Source: Paraburkholderia sp. LEh10
GTDB lineage: Bacteria > Pseudomonadota > Gammaproteobacteria > Burkholderiales > Burkholderiaceae
Assembly: GCF_017814945.1 (NCBI RefSeq)
Contig: NZ_JAGIPX010000010.1
Coordinates: 124,128 to 188,127, forward strand
Length of the DNA: 64,000 nt
Reading direction: 5' to 3'
Shown here one piece after another: positions 9,023 through 18,492 of this stretch. The notes beneath the pieces were generated by a model, which had not been told where the DNA came from, made no database searches, and saw only the letters and a list, made by a program, of their open reading frames with translations. The position numbers were made by a program, and so were the translations under genes. Each line of letters opens with the position of its first letter. Within the stretch, counting starts at the first letter, position 1.

Positions 9023-10045
9023 CTATGACAGCAGCGGCCGCACTATCTGCAACTCCGTCCTCGCGTTGCCATTTCCGGTGTCGTTCAGATGCGAAGCCGA
9101 ATGCAGCGCCGAGAAATAGCGGGCGGTTTGGGCGAGCCCGTCATCGAGCGATGTCGTGGGCTGCCAGGCAAGCAGTTGCGTGGCGCGGGTGATATCCGGT
9201 TGACGATGCCACGGATCGTCGATGGGGAGCGGGCGAAACGCGACAGGCGACGGCGAGCCCGTGATGTCGACAATACGCCGCGCAATTTCGAGCATCGATA
9301 CTTCATGCGGATTGCCGAGATTGACGGGGCCGCCCGGGTACTCGGGCAGGTTCATCAGCCGGATGAATGCGTCGATCATGTCGTCGACAAAGCAGAACGA
9401 GCGGGTTTGCGAGCCGTCGCCGTAGACGGTCAGCGGCTCGCCGTTCAATGCCTGCATCACGAAGTTGGACACCACGCGGCCATCGGCGGGATGCATGCGC
9501 GGCCCATACGTATTGAAGATACGCGCAATACGGATATCCAGTCCATGTTGACGTCGATAGTCCATGAAAAGCGTCTCTGCGCATCGCTTGCCTTCGTCGT
9601 AGCAGGAGCGCGGACCAATGGGATTCACGTGACCCCAATAGTCTTCCGTTTGCGGATGCACGCGCGCATCGCCATACACTTCGCTGGTCGATGCCTGGAA
9701 GATTTTCGCCTTCACGCGTTTCGCGAGCCCCAGCAGATTGATCGCACCGTGCACGCTTGTTTTGGTCGTCTGGACGGGGTCGTGCTGGTAGTGAATGGGA
9801 GACGCGGGACACGCAAGGTTGTAGATCTCGTCGACTTCGACATAGAGGGGAAACGTTACGTCGTGCCGCATCAGCTCAAAATTCGTGCAATCGAGCAGAT
9901 GCGCGATGTTGTCCTTCGTGCCCGTATAAAAGTTGTCGACACACAGTACGTCGTGCCCCTGCGTGACGAGCCGCTCGCACAGATGCGAGCCAAGAAACCC
10001 TGCGCCGCCCGTCACGACGATGCGTTTGCGCGATACCTCTTTCAT
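9023..10045 (-). CDS. UDP-glucuronate decarboxylase (UDP-xylose synthase)-like NAD-dependent epimerase/dehydratase
   Basis: Extended SDR of 340 residues. The NAD-binding motif TGGAGFLGS is at 12-20; the active-site region has TSEVYGD at 120-126 and CYDEGK at 148-153 (Y149, K153). The strings YDEGKRCAE and [10 protein letters not shown] are the hallmarks of the UXS subgroup, which converts UDP-glucuronate to UDP-xylose, although UDP-apiose and dTDP-glucose dehydratase relatives share part of them. ATG 10045 has GGGAGC upstream and is chosen over the in-frame ATG at 10063. It is the last gene of the eight-gene glycan operon and probably supplies a pentose donor for one of its glycosyltransferases. 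Confidence 0.85.
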   Translation of the reverse strand: MKEVSRKRIVVTGGAGFLGSHLCERLVTQGHDVLCVDNFYTGTKDNIAHLLDCTNFELMRHDVTFPLYVEVDEIYNLACPASPIHYQHDPVQTTKTSVHGAINLLGLAKRVKAKIFQASTSEVYGDARVHPQTEDYWGHVNPIGPRSCYDEGKRCAETLFMDYRRQHGLDIRIARIFNTYGPRMHPADGRVVSNFVMQALNGEPLTVYGDGSQTRSFCFVDDMIDAFIRLMNLPEYPGGPVNLGNPHEVSMLEIARRIVDITGSPSPVAFRPLPIDDPWHRQPDITRATQLLAWQPTTSLDDGLAQTARYFSALHSASHLNDTGNGNARTELQIVRPLLS

Positions 10046-10066
10046 GGTCGTGCTCCCAGGCAAATG

Positions 10067-11023
10067 TCAGGCCGCCACCTGCGTCAGCGTGTCGTGCCAG
10101 TCCTTCACGAAACGGTGAATAGGGAAACGCTCTAGCGCGGTGCGCCGCGCGTTCGCACCCAGCTCGCGCGCAAGCGATGGGTCGCGCAGCAACATGTGCA
10201 TCGCCTCGGCGAGCGCCTCTGTGCTGGTGTGAATGAAGCCGTTTTGGCCATTGCGGATCACCGTCGATAATTCCGTCGTAGCCAGACCGACGATCGGCAT
10301 GCCGATCGTCATTGCCTCGACGATCGCGAGCCCCAGGCTCGTCCAGCGGATCGGATTGAAAAAAAAGCGGTAGCGCGCGATAAACGCGGCGAGTTCCATG
10401 TTGGAGATTTCGCCGATCCCGCGGCAGCTTTGCGCATCCATGCCGACGAGATCGAGCGGCACGCACGCGCGTAGATGCGTGAATATGTCCGCGCCAAGCC
10501 GGCGTCCGCGTTGCGCGAGATGATTGACGACGACAATCCCGCATTGGCGCTCGCCGCTGTAGCGCACGCCTTCGGGAACGACAACGCCATGCTCGATGAC
10601 CCGAGTGGGCGTGACGCCGCAATCCCACATCAGCTGGTTGAAGGGCGTGACGTGCACGATCAGCGTGTTGGGGTCATCGACCCAATGCCGTTGCTGATAC
10701 GGATTCTCCATCGGCGGGTCGTGCTCGACATACACGCGCGGCAAGCGGCGCTGATGAGCGGACAGCACATGCTCGCGGTCGTGTTCCCAATGCTGCCGGT
10801 GCTGATACAGCACGACATCGAATTCTTCCGACGCCACTTCGTCGATATCGACCTCATGCAGGTTGCTGCCCCACGGCAACGTACCGTTCGCGCCCGCGTA
10901 GCCTGGCGGATTGCCAGGCTTCGTGACCAGGTAGAATTCGTGCGGCGCCTGCGTCAGGTAGTACAGGTAGTTGCCATGCACATGCCAGGTCAGCACGCGA
11001 AGCCGTCGGCAGTTATGCGACAT
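10067..11023 (-). CDS. glycosyltransferase (GT-B fold, GT4-like)
   Basis: Protein of 318 residues starting MSHNCRRLRVLTWHVHGNYL. The N-terminal half is an acceptor-type domain with many aromatic residues; the C-terminal half has the GT-B donor-site pattern (FFFNPIRWTSLGLAIVEAM with the late glutamate, then GMPIVGLATTE and NGQNGF). The start has GAGGAGG upstream and overlaps the end of the preceding gene by 11 bases, suggesting translational coupling. The sugar transferred is unknown. Being immediately upstream of the UDP-xylose-synthase-like gene, it might use the pentose donor, but this is inference. Confidence 0.8.
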   Translation of the reverse strand: MSHNCRRLRVLTWHVHGNYLYYLTQAPHEFYLVTKPGNPPGYAGANGTLPWGSNLHEVDIDEVASEEFDVVLYQHRQHWEHDREHVLSAHQRRLPRVYVEHDPPMENPYQQRHWVDDPNTLIVHVTPFNQLMWDCGVTPTRVIEHGVVVPEGVRYSGERQCGIVVVNHLAQRGRRLGADIFTHLRACVPLDLVGMDAQSCRGIGEISNMELAAFIARYRFFFNPIRWTSLGLAIVEAMTIGMPIVGLATTELSTVIRNGQNGFIHTSTEALAEAMHMLLRDPSLARELGANARRTALERFPIHRFVKDWHDTLTQVAA

Positions 11024-12155
11024 CGCGAGCCTCCTCGTGAATGGCGACGACTGTCGCTCCCCCTCTGTCGTGCAGCAGGTTGGGGGCAGCGGGGTGGGCG
11101 TTGCGGTCGCTCGCAAGCATCGCGCGGGCTGTGTCCAGGACCTGCCGCACAGTGATGTTCAGCGCGCACTCATGCCCATACGGGCACTCCCGGAACGCAC
11201 AGGGACGGCAAGGCGGAAAGTCCGCGAGCACGCGATGTCGTTCGCGGTTCAGCGGCGCCCATCGCCGCGTGTCGCTGCCCGAAGCGATGACGACGCTCGG
11301 CGTGCGCATCGCGGCTGCGATATGTGAGATTCCCGTGTCGTTGCAGACCACGAGCCTTGCACGTTCGACGAGCGCCGCCAGCGAACCCAACGAAGTCGAG
11401 CCGGCCAGGTGCAACGCGGGCGCGGCCATCAGGCCGAGCACGGCGGCCGTCAGTGGCGCCTCGGCGGCCGTGCCCGTGACGGCGATTTGCCAGCCGTCGG
11501 CGGCGAGCGAGTCGGCGACGTGAGCGAAGCGCGCCACGGGCCAGCGCCGCGACGGCAATTGCGCGCCTGGATGAACCAGCACGAGCCGGTGCGCTTCGAT
11601 CCCATTCGCGGCGGCGAGGGCAGCATAATCGTCGTCGTCCGCGGCCGTCAGATCGAATGAGAGCGCATCGGCTTCGAACGGTGCGCCCATCGCATGGGTC
11701 AGCGCGAGATAGCGATGCGGCTCGGGCAACGTGTCTGGCCATTCGATGAAACAGCCGGCGCGCTGGATTTCGTCATGCTGAACGAAGCCCGCATTTGCAC
11801 GTGCGTTGAAGCTGCACACGATGTCGTTCGCAATTGCGCCGCTACCGTGCAGTTGAACCGCGAGATCGAAGCATCGTTCGCGCATCGCATGGGTGAATGC
11901 AGGCAGTGCGCTGTCGTCTTCGCGCTGTTCGGGAAAGCCGGTCGCGCCAGGAAACACGATCAGTTCATCGAGCAGATCGCTGTAGCGGTCGATAAATGTC
12001 TGCGCCCATGGCAACCCGATCAACGCGATATGCGCATGGGGCGCCGCGCGCCTGAGCGCCCGCAATGCAGGGACGCTGCACAGCATATCGCCGAGTTGCA
12101 GCGCGCGGAAGACCACGATGCGCTGCGGGCCGAGTCGTTCGATGAATGAAGTCAC
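11013..12155 (-). CDS. glycosyltransferase family 9 (heptosyltransferase-like)
   Basis: Protein of 380 residues with the ADP-heptose:LPS heptosyltransferase fold: N-terminal RIVVFRALQLGDMLCSVP, donor-side HPGAQLPSRRWP, and NDTGISHIAAAM near the C-terminus, all GT9 landmarks. A Cys-rich stretch FPPCRPCAFRECPYGHEC near the end resembles the CxxC-containing tail found in many GT9 proteins. GTG at 12155 overlaps the upstream stop codon as GTGA, so it is chosen; the frame stays open far upstream but there it only shadows the preceding gene. It is one of two GT9 enzymes in the operon, pointing to a heptose-containing or LPS-core-like product. Confidence 0.85.
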   Translation of the reverse strand: MTSFIERLGPQRIVVFRALQLGDMLCSVPALRALRRAAPHAHIALIGLPWAQTFIDRYSDLLDELIVFPGATGFPEQREDDSALPAFTHAMRERCFDLAVQLHGSGAIANDIVCSFNARANAGFVQHDEIQRAGCFIEWPDTLPEPHRYLALTHAMGAPFEADALSFDLTAADDDDYAALAAANGIEAHRLVLVHPGAQLPSRRWPVARFAHVADSLAADGWQIAVTGTAAEAPLTAAVLGLMAAPALHLAGSTSLGSLAALVERARLVVCNDTGISHIAAAMRTPSVVIASGSDTRRWAPLNRERHRVLADFPPCRPCAFRECPYGHECALNITVRQVLDTARAMLASDRNAHPAAPNLLHDRGGATVVAIHEEARDVA

Positions 12156-13198
12156 AGGAAGAACACCTTGTAGCGAATCGCGCCGCGCAGGCGCCAATAG
12201 ATCGACAGAAATGGAATCAGCACCGACGTCCATGCCATTTCGGCAACATGCGTCGGATCGCGGCGCGTATGGCGCAACCGCATCATGCAGAATGCCGCTG
12301 TCAAAAGCAGCCATAGCAGAAGCGCGGCCGCCGCGATCACTGGTTGTCCCGCGCATGCCGCAACGCATCCAATGACGACGCTCGCCACGATCGCGTAATA
12401 GCGCAGCGGCGTGCCCGGGTTGATCCGCTGCCGATACATCACAGGATGCTTGCGATACAGCAGCGCCTCGAACTGGCTCTTCCTCTGTTGCGATAAGCTC
12501 GCGCCCCAACGAGCAGGGCGCACGGGATGGACAACGATCGCATCGTCCGCGCGCACGATCCGTCCGCCCGCCTTGAGCATCGCAAATTGCAGGTCCGAGT
12601 CCTCACGCCACGCGGATGTGAACCGTTCGTCGAAGCCGCCCATCGCGGCAAGCCGCGAGCGGCGCACGAAGGCGCTCGCGGTCGCGAACTCGGCGCGCGA
12701 GAGGCCGCTTGCGTCGAGTTCGTAGTCGGTCGGCGCATCTGGCAAGGGCACCGTGATCGTGCCCGCTGCCGCGTCCGCGCCCTTGGCGAGCGCGGCGGCG
12801 CCTGCCGTGAGCCAGTGCGGATCGGGGATCGTATCGTCGTCCGTGAAAGCGACAAGCGGCGAACGGGCTGCGCGCCAGCCCGCATTGCGCGCGCCGGCGG
12901 GACCCTGCGTGGCAATGACGGGAACATAGCGCACCACGAGACCGCGTTCAGATGCGCGTTGCGCGAAGCGGTCGACTGCGGCTCGCGTGGCGTCGTCGGG
13001 GCCGTCATCGCACACGATGATCTCGTAGCGCGTCGCGTCGAAGTCCTGCGCGGCCAGCGCATTCAGACAGGTTTCGAGCAACACCGGCCGCCTGTAGGTG
13101 GGCACGACGACGGAGATGTCGAATAGCATGCATTGCTCCGTCGTGGCGCTCACGCCGACAGTGCGCGCTTCGTTTGCGTCGAAGGTTCGCGCGTTCAT
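12152..13198 (-). CDS. glycosyltransferase family 2, membrane-associated
   Basis: GT-A type glycosyltransferase of 348 residues. The opening beta strand ISVVVPTYRRP, the DXD-like VAFTDDDT and the later acceptor-site WREDSDL (catalytic ED) are all present. After the catalytic domain there is a helical membrane segment pair (about residues 265-310, YYAIVASVVIGCVAA and ALLLWLLLTAAF). ATG at 13198 overlaps the carbamoyltransferase stop as ATGA. It probably adds one sugar on the cytoplasmic face of the inner membrane to a lipid-linked glycan. Confidence 0.87.
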   Translation of the reverse strand: MNARTFDANEARTVGVSATTEQCMLFDISVVVPTYRRPVLLETCLNALAAQDFDATRYEIIVCDDGPDDATRAAVDRFAQRASERGLVVRYVPVIATQGPAGARNAGWRAARSPLVAFTDDDTIPDPHWLTAGAAALAKGADAAAGTITVPLPDAPTDYELDASGLSRAEFATASAFVRRSRLAAMGGFDERFTSAWREDSDLQFAMLKAGGRIVRADDAIVVHPVRPARWGASLSQQRKSQFEALLYRKHPVMYRQRINPGTPLRYYAIVASVVIGCVAACAGQPVIAAAALLLWLLLTAAFCMMRLRHTRRDPTHVAEMAWTSVLIPFLSIYWRLRGAIRYKVFFL

Positions 13199-14970
13199 TG
13201 TGCGCACTCCGCAGCGCACGCGCCTGAGAGGGCGGCACGCGCTTTCTCGATGATGAACGGGCCGATCACGAGTGCGTCGAGCGGCGACGTCCAGAACGAT
13301 TCGACGGCGTCGCGCGGCGAATTGACCATCGGCTCGCCGCGCGTATTGAACGACGTGTTGACCAGCACGGGCACACCCGTACGCTGCCGGAAGGCGACGA
13401 GCAGATCGTAGTACAGCGCGTGCTGCTGCCGGTTCACGGTCTGCACGCGCGCGGTCCCGTCGACATGGCGCACGGCCGGAATGCGCGCGGCCTGTTCTTC
13501 GCGGACGTCGAACACGAACAGCATGAACGGCGCGCGATGGCCGCCGACGAACCAGTCAGCCGCGTGTTCTTCCAGCACGACGGGGGCGACGGGCCGGAAG
13601 TCCTCGCGGTCCTTGATCTCGTTGAGCCTCGACTGCATGCCGGGATCGATCGGCGACGCGAGAATCGAGCGCGCACCGAGCGCGCGCGGTCCGAACTCCG
13701 TGCGTCCCTGATACCAGCCGATTACCTTGTCGGCGGCCAGCATGTCGGCTGCTTCGTTGACGACGTCGGATGCGCGTCGATACGGAATCTTCGACCATTG
13801 CAGGAAACGCTCTATTTCATCGTCGCCATAGTCGGGGCCGAGATAGGCGTGATCCATCGTCCAATGGCGTGTACCGTCGCCGCGTTCGCGATAGTCGGTC
13901 CACAAGGCCGCGCCGAGCGCCGTGCCTGCGTCGCCTGCGGCGGGCTGGACCCATACGTCGTCGAATGGGCCGAGGTCGCGAATTTTCGAATTCATCACGC
14001 AGTTGAGCGCGACGCCGCCCGCCATACAAAGCCGCGTCAAACCCGTTTGCCGGTGCAACCACCGCACGAGATGCAGCACGGTTTCTTCAACCACGCATTG
14101 CAGTGAATGCGCGATGTCGTAGTGGCGCTGCTCGAGCGGGCCGCCGCGCTCGCGTGGCGCGCCGAAGCGTTCGACGAGACGCGGCGCATCGACGGTATAC
14201 GTGCCGTCCTGCCGGACCTTGACGATCTCGCGGAACTGGTCGGCATAGACGGGCTTGCCGTACGACGCGAGCGCCATCACCTTGTACTCATCTGACGAGT
14301 GAAGAAAGCCGAGCCACGCGGTCACGGCTTCGTAGAGCAGACCGAGCGAGTGCGGCAGTTCCACCTGACGCAGCCGCCTATACGCACCGCCGACAAACTG
14401 GCCCATGCTCGTCGTCACACCTTCGCCGCGGCCGTCCATCGTGAGCACGGCTGTGTCGTCGAAGGGACTGGCGAGAAACGCGCTGGCTTCATGCGCAAGA
14501 TGGTGATCGACGAAGTGCCAACGGAAGGCGTCGTTGCGATCAACAACCTCGAATCGCTTCGACAGATGATGTGGCGCGCCGTCCAGCAGTTGTGCCCTTG
14601 CATGCGCGATATAGGTCAGAAAAAGCGGGTCCCACGGTGATTCGGACGGGTTCGCCGACTTGTGCTGCATGGGATCGAACGGAAGCTCAATGGTCGCGCG
14701 CGGCTCATTCGGCATGCCGGCGAACAACGACGGGTCATAAGAGTACGCGACATGATCGATGTCCTTCAATGTGATGCCGGCCGAGCCGAGACAGTAATCG
14801 ATCGCATCGAAGGGCAATTGCCAGGTCGAGAACGGCACAGGCCGCTTCGCGTGCTTGACGTGCGTGAAGCGCTCGTCTTCCGCCGCGGCCAGCACGACGC
14901 CGTCACGCACCAGAACGGCGGCGCTGTCGTGATAGACGGCATTGATTCCCAATGTGTACATGAGCGTCAT
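13195..14970 (-). CDS. NodU/CmcH-family O-carbamoyltransferase
   Basis: Carbamoyltransferase of 591 residues, typical family size. The N-terminal Kae1/TobZ-like domain begins YTLGINAVYHDSAAVLV and carries the metal-site HHLAHEASAF and TMDGRGEG; the C-terminal YrdC-like domain has EFGPRALGARSILA and DREDFRPVAP, hallmark strings of NodU and CmcH proteins. The reaction is carbamoyl transfer from carbamoyl phosphate through an adenylate to a hydroxyl of a sugar or antibiotic. ATG at 14970 overlaps the upstream GT9 stop as ATGA; ATG at 14961 is a possible alternative. Within a run of glycosyltransferases, the substrate is most likely a sugar of the same glycan. Confidence 0.92.
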   Translation of the reverse strand: MTLMYTLGINAVYHDSAAVLVRDGVVLAAAEDERFTHVKHAKRPVPFSTWQLPFDAIDYCLGSAGITLKDIDHVAYSYDPSLFAGMPNEPRATIELPFDPMQHKSANPSESPWDPLFLTYIAHARAQLLDGAPHHLSKRFEVVDRNDAFRWHFVDHHLAHEASAFLASPFDDTAVLTMDGRGEGVTTSMGQFVGGAYRRLRQVELPHSLGLLYEAVTAWLGFLHSSDEYKVMALASYGKPVYADQFREIVKVRQDGTYTVDAPRLVERFGAPRERGGPLEQRHYDIAHSLQCVVEETVLHLVRWLHRQTGLTRLCMAGGVALNCVMNSKIRDLGPFDDVWVQPAAGDAGTALGAALWTDYRERGDGTRHWTMDHAYLGPDYGDDEIERFLQWSKIPYRRASDVVNEAADMLAADKVIGWYQGRTEFGPRALGARSILASPIDPGMQSRLNEIKDREDFRPVAPVVLEEHAADWFVGGHRAPFMLFVFDVREEQAARIPAVRHVDGTARVQTVNRQQHALYYDLLVAFRQRTGVPVLVNTSFNTRGEPMVNSPRDAVESFWTSPLDALVIGPFIIEKARAALSGACAAECAQ

Positions 14971-16166
14971 TCCGTATAAGTTGCATTTCGTCGAGTGTCG
15001 GGTTGCGCACGACGCGCTGGCCGGCTCGTTGCCTCGATCAGATCGAGCGCCGCATTGGCGACTTCGGCGGCCGGTATTCCTCGCAGGCAAGCGTGATGTT
15101 CCTGAGGGCAGACGCTTCGATAGCACCAGCGGCATTCGACGTCGTTGAAGAGGACACGGTGCGGCGTTTGCCATGGCCCATGCTGCGGGTTGGTGAGCGC
15201 GTACAGATCGACGACGGGGGCACCGAGCGCTGAAGCGATATGCACCGGTCCGCTGTTGTTCGAGATGAGCACCGTCGCACGTTCGATCAGCGCCGCAAAC
15301 GCGCCGAGTTCGAAGGCATTCGACAAGTCGTAAATGAAAGGCCGCACGGACGGACCCGCCATTTCGATCAGCGCGCGTGCGAGCGGGGCTTCGCTCGCGC
15401 CGCCCGTGACCAGCACGTTCATGCCCGTCGCGTGGACGAGTCTCGCGGCCGCTTCTCCAAAGCGCTCTGCCGGATAGCGGCGCGATTCGGCGCTGGCGCC
15501 GGGATGCATCACGACGTAGGGCAGCGCCGGGTCGATGCTTCTTCGTGCGAGGGTCGCCGCAAGCGTCGCGCGGTCGATGTCTCGCAACTGCATGCGCATG
15601 CGCGTGTCGCTCGTGCTTGCGCCGATCGCGCCGACGAGCGTCAATTGCCGTTGAACCTCGTGCTGTGTGCCGTGCTCCGGTTCCGTCTCGCGCACCCAGT
15701 CATTGAGCAGCGCATACGGATTCTCGCGGCAACGCGCGAGTCGTCGATGAATGCCCGCGAGATAGCACAGCGTCGCGGCTGACATCGGGTTCTGGCTATA
15801 CACCGTAAAGATCACGGCGGCGTCGAACTGACGCTCTTCGATCAGCGCGCGTATCGCCAGGTCGGCGGCATGCGAACGAGGCGGGCGGGCGCGGACCCAT
15901 GGCGCGTCGTAGCGGATCACGTCATCGATGTCGGCGAGAAAGGGCGCAACGGCCGCGCCCGCGGACGAAGTCAGCAGCGTCAGGTGCCGGTCCGGGTTGC
16001 GCAACGCGTGAAGGGCGGGCGTCGTCATCAGCACGTCGCCGAGATTGTCGGTGCGCACGCAGAGAATGCGCTTGATGTCTTTACCCCACGATGCAAGCGG
16101 CGTCGATGCCGCCCCGCGTGCATGCGCGGAAACGGGCTGCGGAATCAGCGCGAGGCTCTTCATCAT
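14967..16166 (-). CDS. glycosyltransferase family 9 (heptosyltransferase-like)
   Basis: Second GT9 protein, 399 residues. Landmarks: RILCVRTDNLGDVLMTTPAL near the N-terminus, MHPGASAESRRYP in the middle and ISNNSGPVHIASALG near the C-terminus, followed by a Cys-rich stretch (CRWCYRSVCPQEHHAC). Its ATG at 16166 overlaps the stop of the HAD gene by four bases. Together with the heptose-bisphosphate-phosphatase-like gene directly upstream it supports transfer of a heptose or similar sugar. It differs clearly in sequence from the other GT9 protein of the operon, so the two probably make different linkages. Confidence 0.87.
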   Translation of the reverse strand: MMKSLALIPQPVSAHARGAASTPLASWGKDIKRILCVRTDNLGDVLMTTPALHALRNPDRHLTLLTSSAGAAVAPFLADIDDVIRYDAPWVRARPPRSHAADLAIRALIEERQFDAAVIFTVYSQNPMSAATLCYLAGIHRRLARCRENPYALLNDWVRETEPEHGTQHEVQRQLTLVGAIGASTSDTRMRMQLRDIDRATLAATLARRSIDPALPYVVMHPGASAESRRYPAERFGEAAARLVHATGMNVLVTGGASEAPLARALIEMAGPSVRPFIYDLSNAFELGAFAALIERATVLISNNSGPVHIASALGAPVVDLYALTNPQHGPWQTPHRVLFNDVECRWCYRSVCPQEHHACLRGIPAAEVANAALDLIEATSRPARRAQPDTRRNATYTE

Positions 16167-16795
16167 GCCGCCCGCTGGGAGGCAGTGGGCGCGCTACCCT
16201 TCGCATGGCAACGCTCCTCATAGCGCAGGATCATCAGCGCCGCGCGATGCAGGTCGGGCGCGCAGGCGGTCGGCATGCGCATCTGCGTGCGCTGCCATAC
16301 TGTTTCGTGGCCGTTGTCGAGCAGGATGGTCTTGCAACCAGCGACGTTGCCCGCTTCGACGTCGTCCAGAATGTCGCCGACGAACCACGACGCGCGCAGA
16401 TCGATGCGATGCTCGCGGGCCGCACGCAACAGCATGCCGGGCGCGGGTTTGCGGCAGTCGCACGCATGCGAATAGCCGGCGACCTGGCCGGCCGGGTGAT
16501 GCGGGCACCAGTACACGGCATCGAGCGTTGCGCCGCATGACGCGAACATCTCGCGCAGTTTCGCTTCCACGGCGTCGAGCGCGCCGATCTCGAAGCGTCC
16601 AAGCGCGACGCCGCTCTGATTGCTGATGACGATCAGTTTGAACGAGCAGCATGCGAACTCGGACAGCGCTTCGCAGGCGCCGGGCGCGAGCCGCATGCGC
16701 TCAGGATCGACGTTATAGGGCTCGTCTTCGAGCAGCGTGCCGTCCTTGTCGATAAAGACGGCCGCCCTTCGTTGTGCGGCAGCAGGCGTGAGCAT
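16163..16795 (-). CDS. HAD-family phosphatase, GmhB-like (heptose 1,7-bisphosphate 7-phosphatase)
   Basis: HAD hydrolase of 210 residues in the HisB-N/GmhB subgroup. Motif I is DKDGTLLEDEPYNVDP with D16 and D18; motif II is ISNQSGVALGRF; the zinc-binding loop has C97, H99, C112 and C114 as CPHH then CDCRKPAPG; motif IV is GDILDD. In GmhB this enzyme removes the 7-phosphate from D-glycero-D-manno-heptose bisphosphate on the way to ADP-heptose. No heptose isomerase or kinase lies in the window, so it would draw on the chromosomal heptose pathway or act on a related sugar phosphate. It overlaps the downstream GT9 gene by four bases. Confidence 0.85.
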   Translation of the reverse strand: MLTPAAAQRRAAVFIDKDGTLLEDEPYNVDPERMRLAPGACEALSEFACCSFKLIVISNQSGVALGRFEIGALDAVEAKLREMFASCGATLDAVYWCPHHPAGQVAGYSHACDCRKPAPGMLLRAAREHRIDLRASWFVGDILDDVEAGNVAGCKTILLDNGHETVWQRTQMRMPTACAPDLHRAALMILRYEERCHAKGSAPTASQRAA

Positions 16796-16829
16796 GGCAA
16801 CCCCGGCTGAATGAGTTCAATGGTTTCGA

Positions 16830-18122
16830 CTAGCGCGCGGCGCCTCCTGCCGCCGAACGCAGAGATTCGGCCCGGTCGCTGCTGGGGCAGACCGTGTTCA
16901 CGTCGGCAATGCGTCCATAGACGGCCTCCAGCGATTTCGCTACGCCACGCCAGGTGAACTCCGCCCGTGCGCGAGCGAGTCCCGCCTCACCCATGCGGCG
17001 CGCGAGCGCAGGATCGCGCTGCAACGTCGCGAGTCGCACGGCAAGCGCGGCGGGATCACGCGGCGGCACGAGCCAGCCCGTTTCGCCTTCTTTCACCGAA
17101 TAGCGGATTCCGCCGACGTCGGCGCCGATAACGGGCGTGCCGCATGCCATCGCTTCAACGGGTGTGATGCCGAACGGCTCGTACCAGGGCGTCGTGACGA
17201 ACACGTTCGCGGCGCTATAGAACCGGCGCAACTGCTCGCGCCCCCGCCGTCCGACGAAGGTGGTGGTCTGCTCGACGCCCGCCTGACGCGCGATGCCCCG
17301 CAGGCGGGCAATCTCGGGCGTCGCGATTTCGTTTGGCGTATCGGAGTTGCCGCCAACGATAAACAACTGCGCGTCGATGCCGTGTTGTGTCTTGAGCACG
17401 CCCACGCCGCGAATGACGTTGTCGATTCCTTTGCGCTGCACGATGCGCCCCAGCTGCAGCACGATGAACTGCTTGCGCGGCCAACCGAGCGCTTTGCGCG
17501 CCTCATCGCGGCTCATGGGATGAAGCTCGTCGGCATCGAAGCCGCAAGGAATGATCTCGATACGGTCAGGGCCCGCATGATAGAGATCGATCAGATCGGC
17601 TTCGTCTTGCGGGCATTCGGCGATGATCGCGTCCGAATGCCTGACCAGCTCGTCTTCGATTGCGAAGCGTTCGTCGGGAAAGCCATCGTCGCTTCCCTGA
17701 TGAATCCGGCGCACGCGTCCGAGCGCATGAAACGTCGTGACGAGAGGGATGCCGAGCGCGCGCCTCACCTTCAGGCCCGCGAGGCCGGACATGAAAAAGT
17801 TCGCGTGCATCACGTGATACGGTGTGCGCTGGCGGCGACAAAAGCCGATCAGGAAATCCGCGAACTCGCCCATGTAGGGCAGCAACTGCTCTTTGGGCAG
17901 TTGCAGCGGCGGCCCCGCCGGAACGTGAATAACGCGCACGCCCTCCATGTTCGAGATGGCCGGCAGCAGCGCGCGGTCGCGCCGTGTGAAGACATCGACG
18001 TCGTGACCGCTTCGTTGCAAATACCGGGCGACATTCGCGACATAGATGTTCTGTCCGCCGCTGTCGACGCCGCCTGCAAGGGCAAGGGGAGACGCGTGTT
18101 CGCTAACCATGGCTATCTTCAT
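16830..18122 (-). CDS. glycosyltransferase family 4 (sucrose-phosphate-synthase/MshA-like)
   Basis: GT-B glycosyltransferase of 430 residues. The N-terminus has the sugar-nucleotide and acceptor loops HASPLALAGGVDSGGQNIYV; the C-terminal domain has GRIVQRKGIDNVI and EPFGITPVEAMACGTPVIG, the GT4 signature with the E-x7-E motif. The first gene of the eight-gene minus-strand operon. AAAGGGA lies ahead of the ATG. The glycine-rich GGVDSGGQN start places it among MshA/SPS-like members that often act on nucleotide-activated glucose or GlcNAc; the actual donor is unknown. Confidence 0.87.
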   Translation of the reverse strand: MKIAMVSEHASPLALAGGVDSGGQNIYVANVARYLQRSGHDVDVFTRRDRALLPAISNMEGVRVIHVPAGPPLQLPKEQLLPYMGEFADFLIGFCRRQRTPYHVMHANFFMSGLAGLKVRRALGIPLVTTFHALGRVRRIHQGSDDGFPDERFAIEDELVRHSDAIIAECPQDEADLIDLYHAGPDRIEIIPCGFDADELHPMSRDEARKALGWPRKQFIVLQLGRIVQRKGIDNVIRGVGVLKTQHGIDAQLFIVGGNSDTPNEIATPEIARLRGIARQAGVEQTTTFVGRRGREQLRRFYSAANVFVTTPWYEPFGITPVEAMACGTPVIGADVGGIRYSVKEGETGWLVPPRDPAALAVRLATLQRDPALARRMGEAGLARARAEFTWRGVAKSLEAVYGRIADVNTVCPSSDRAESLRSAAGGAAR

Positions 18123-18492
18123 TGTGGTCCCTTTGCAGGTGGACTGATGCCAGTTGACGGGAATCGCGCTGCGTTAGTCGTGTCGTCCGATGGGGCAGAG
18201 CGCGAAACTCTTTCAGCATCCGCTGTGCCGAACGATGAACGCGGCTTGTCATGGTCGAATCGTTGCACATCACACAGAAAATTTTTTCCAGGATCGCGCG
18301 CGCCTGGCAGCGCTGTGGCGCGCCCTTAATTACAAGCGGCATGTAAAAAGCGCCGGGGCGATGAGCGTCGCCCACGCAGGCGCGTCGCATGCTCGCACGG
18401 CCGCGATATGAACAACGGGCCTGTCACTGCCGGGAGCGAATCTGGCTCGCCCCACGTCGCGCACATGGACGCGCCGGCAACCGGGAACGAAG
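18123..18492. promoter_or_regulatory. divergent control region of the glycan operon and the ABC-REC exporter
   Basis: A 370-base stretch lies between two divergently transcribed units and so must contain both promoters. It has AT-rich patches unusual for this genome: an imperfect palindrome CAGAAAATTTTTTCCAG near 18275-18291 and TTAATTACAAG near 18327-18337. No clear -35/-10 pair was found. Either patch could be an operator or an upstream element. Confidence 0.4.
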
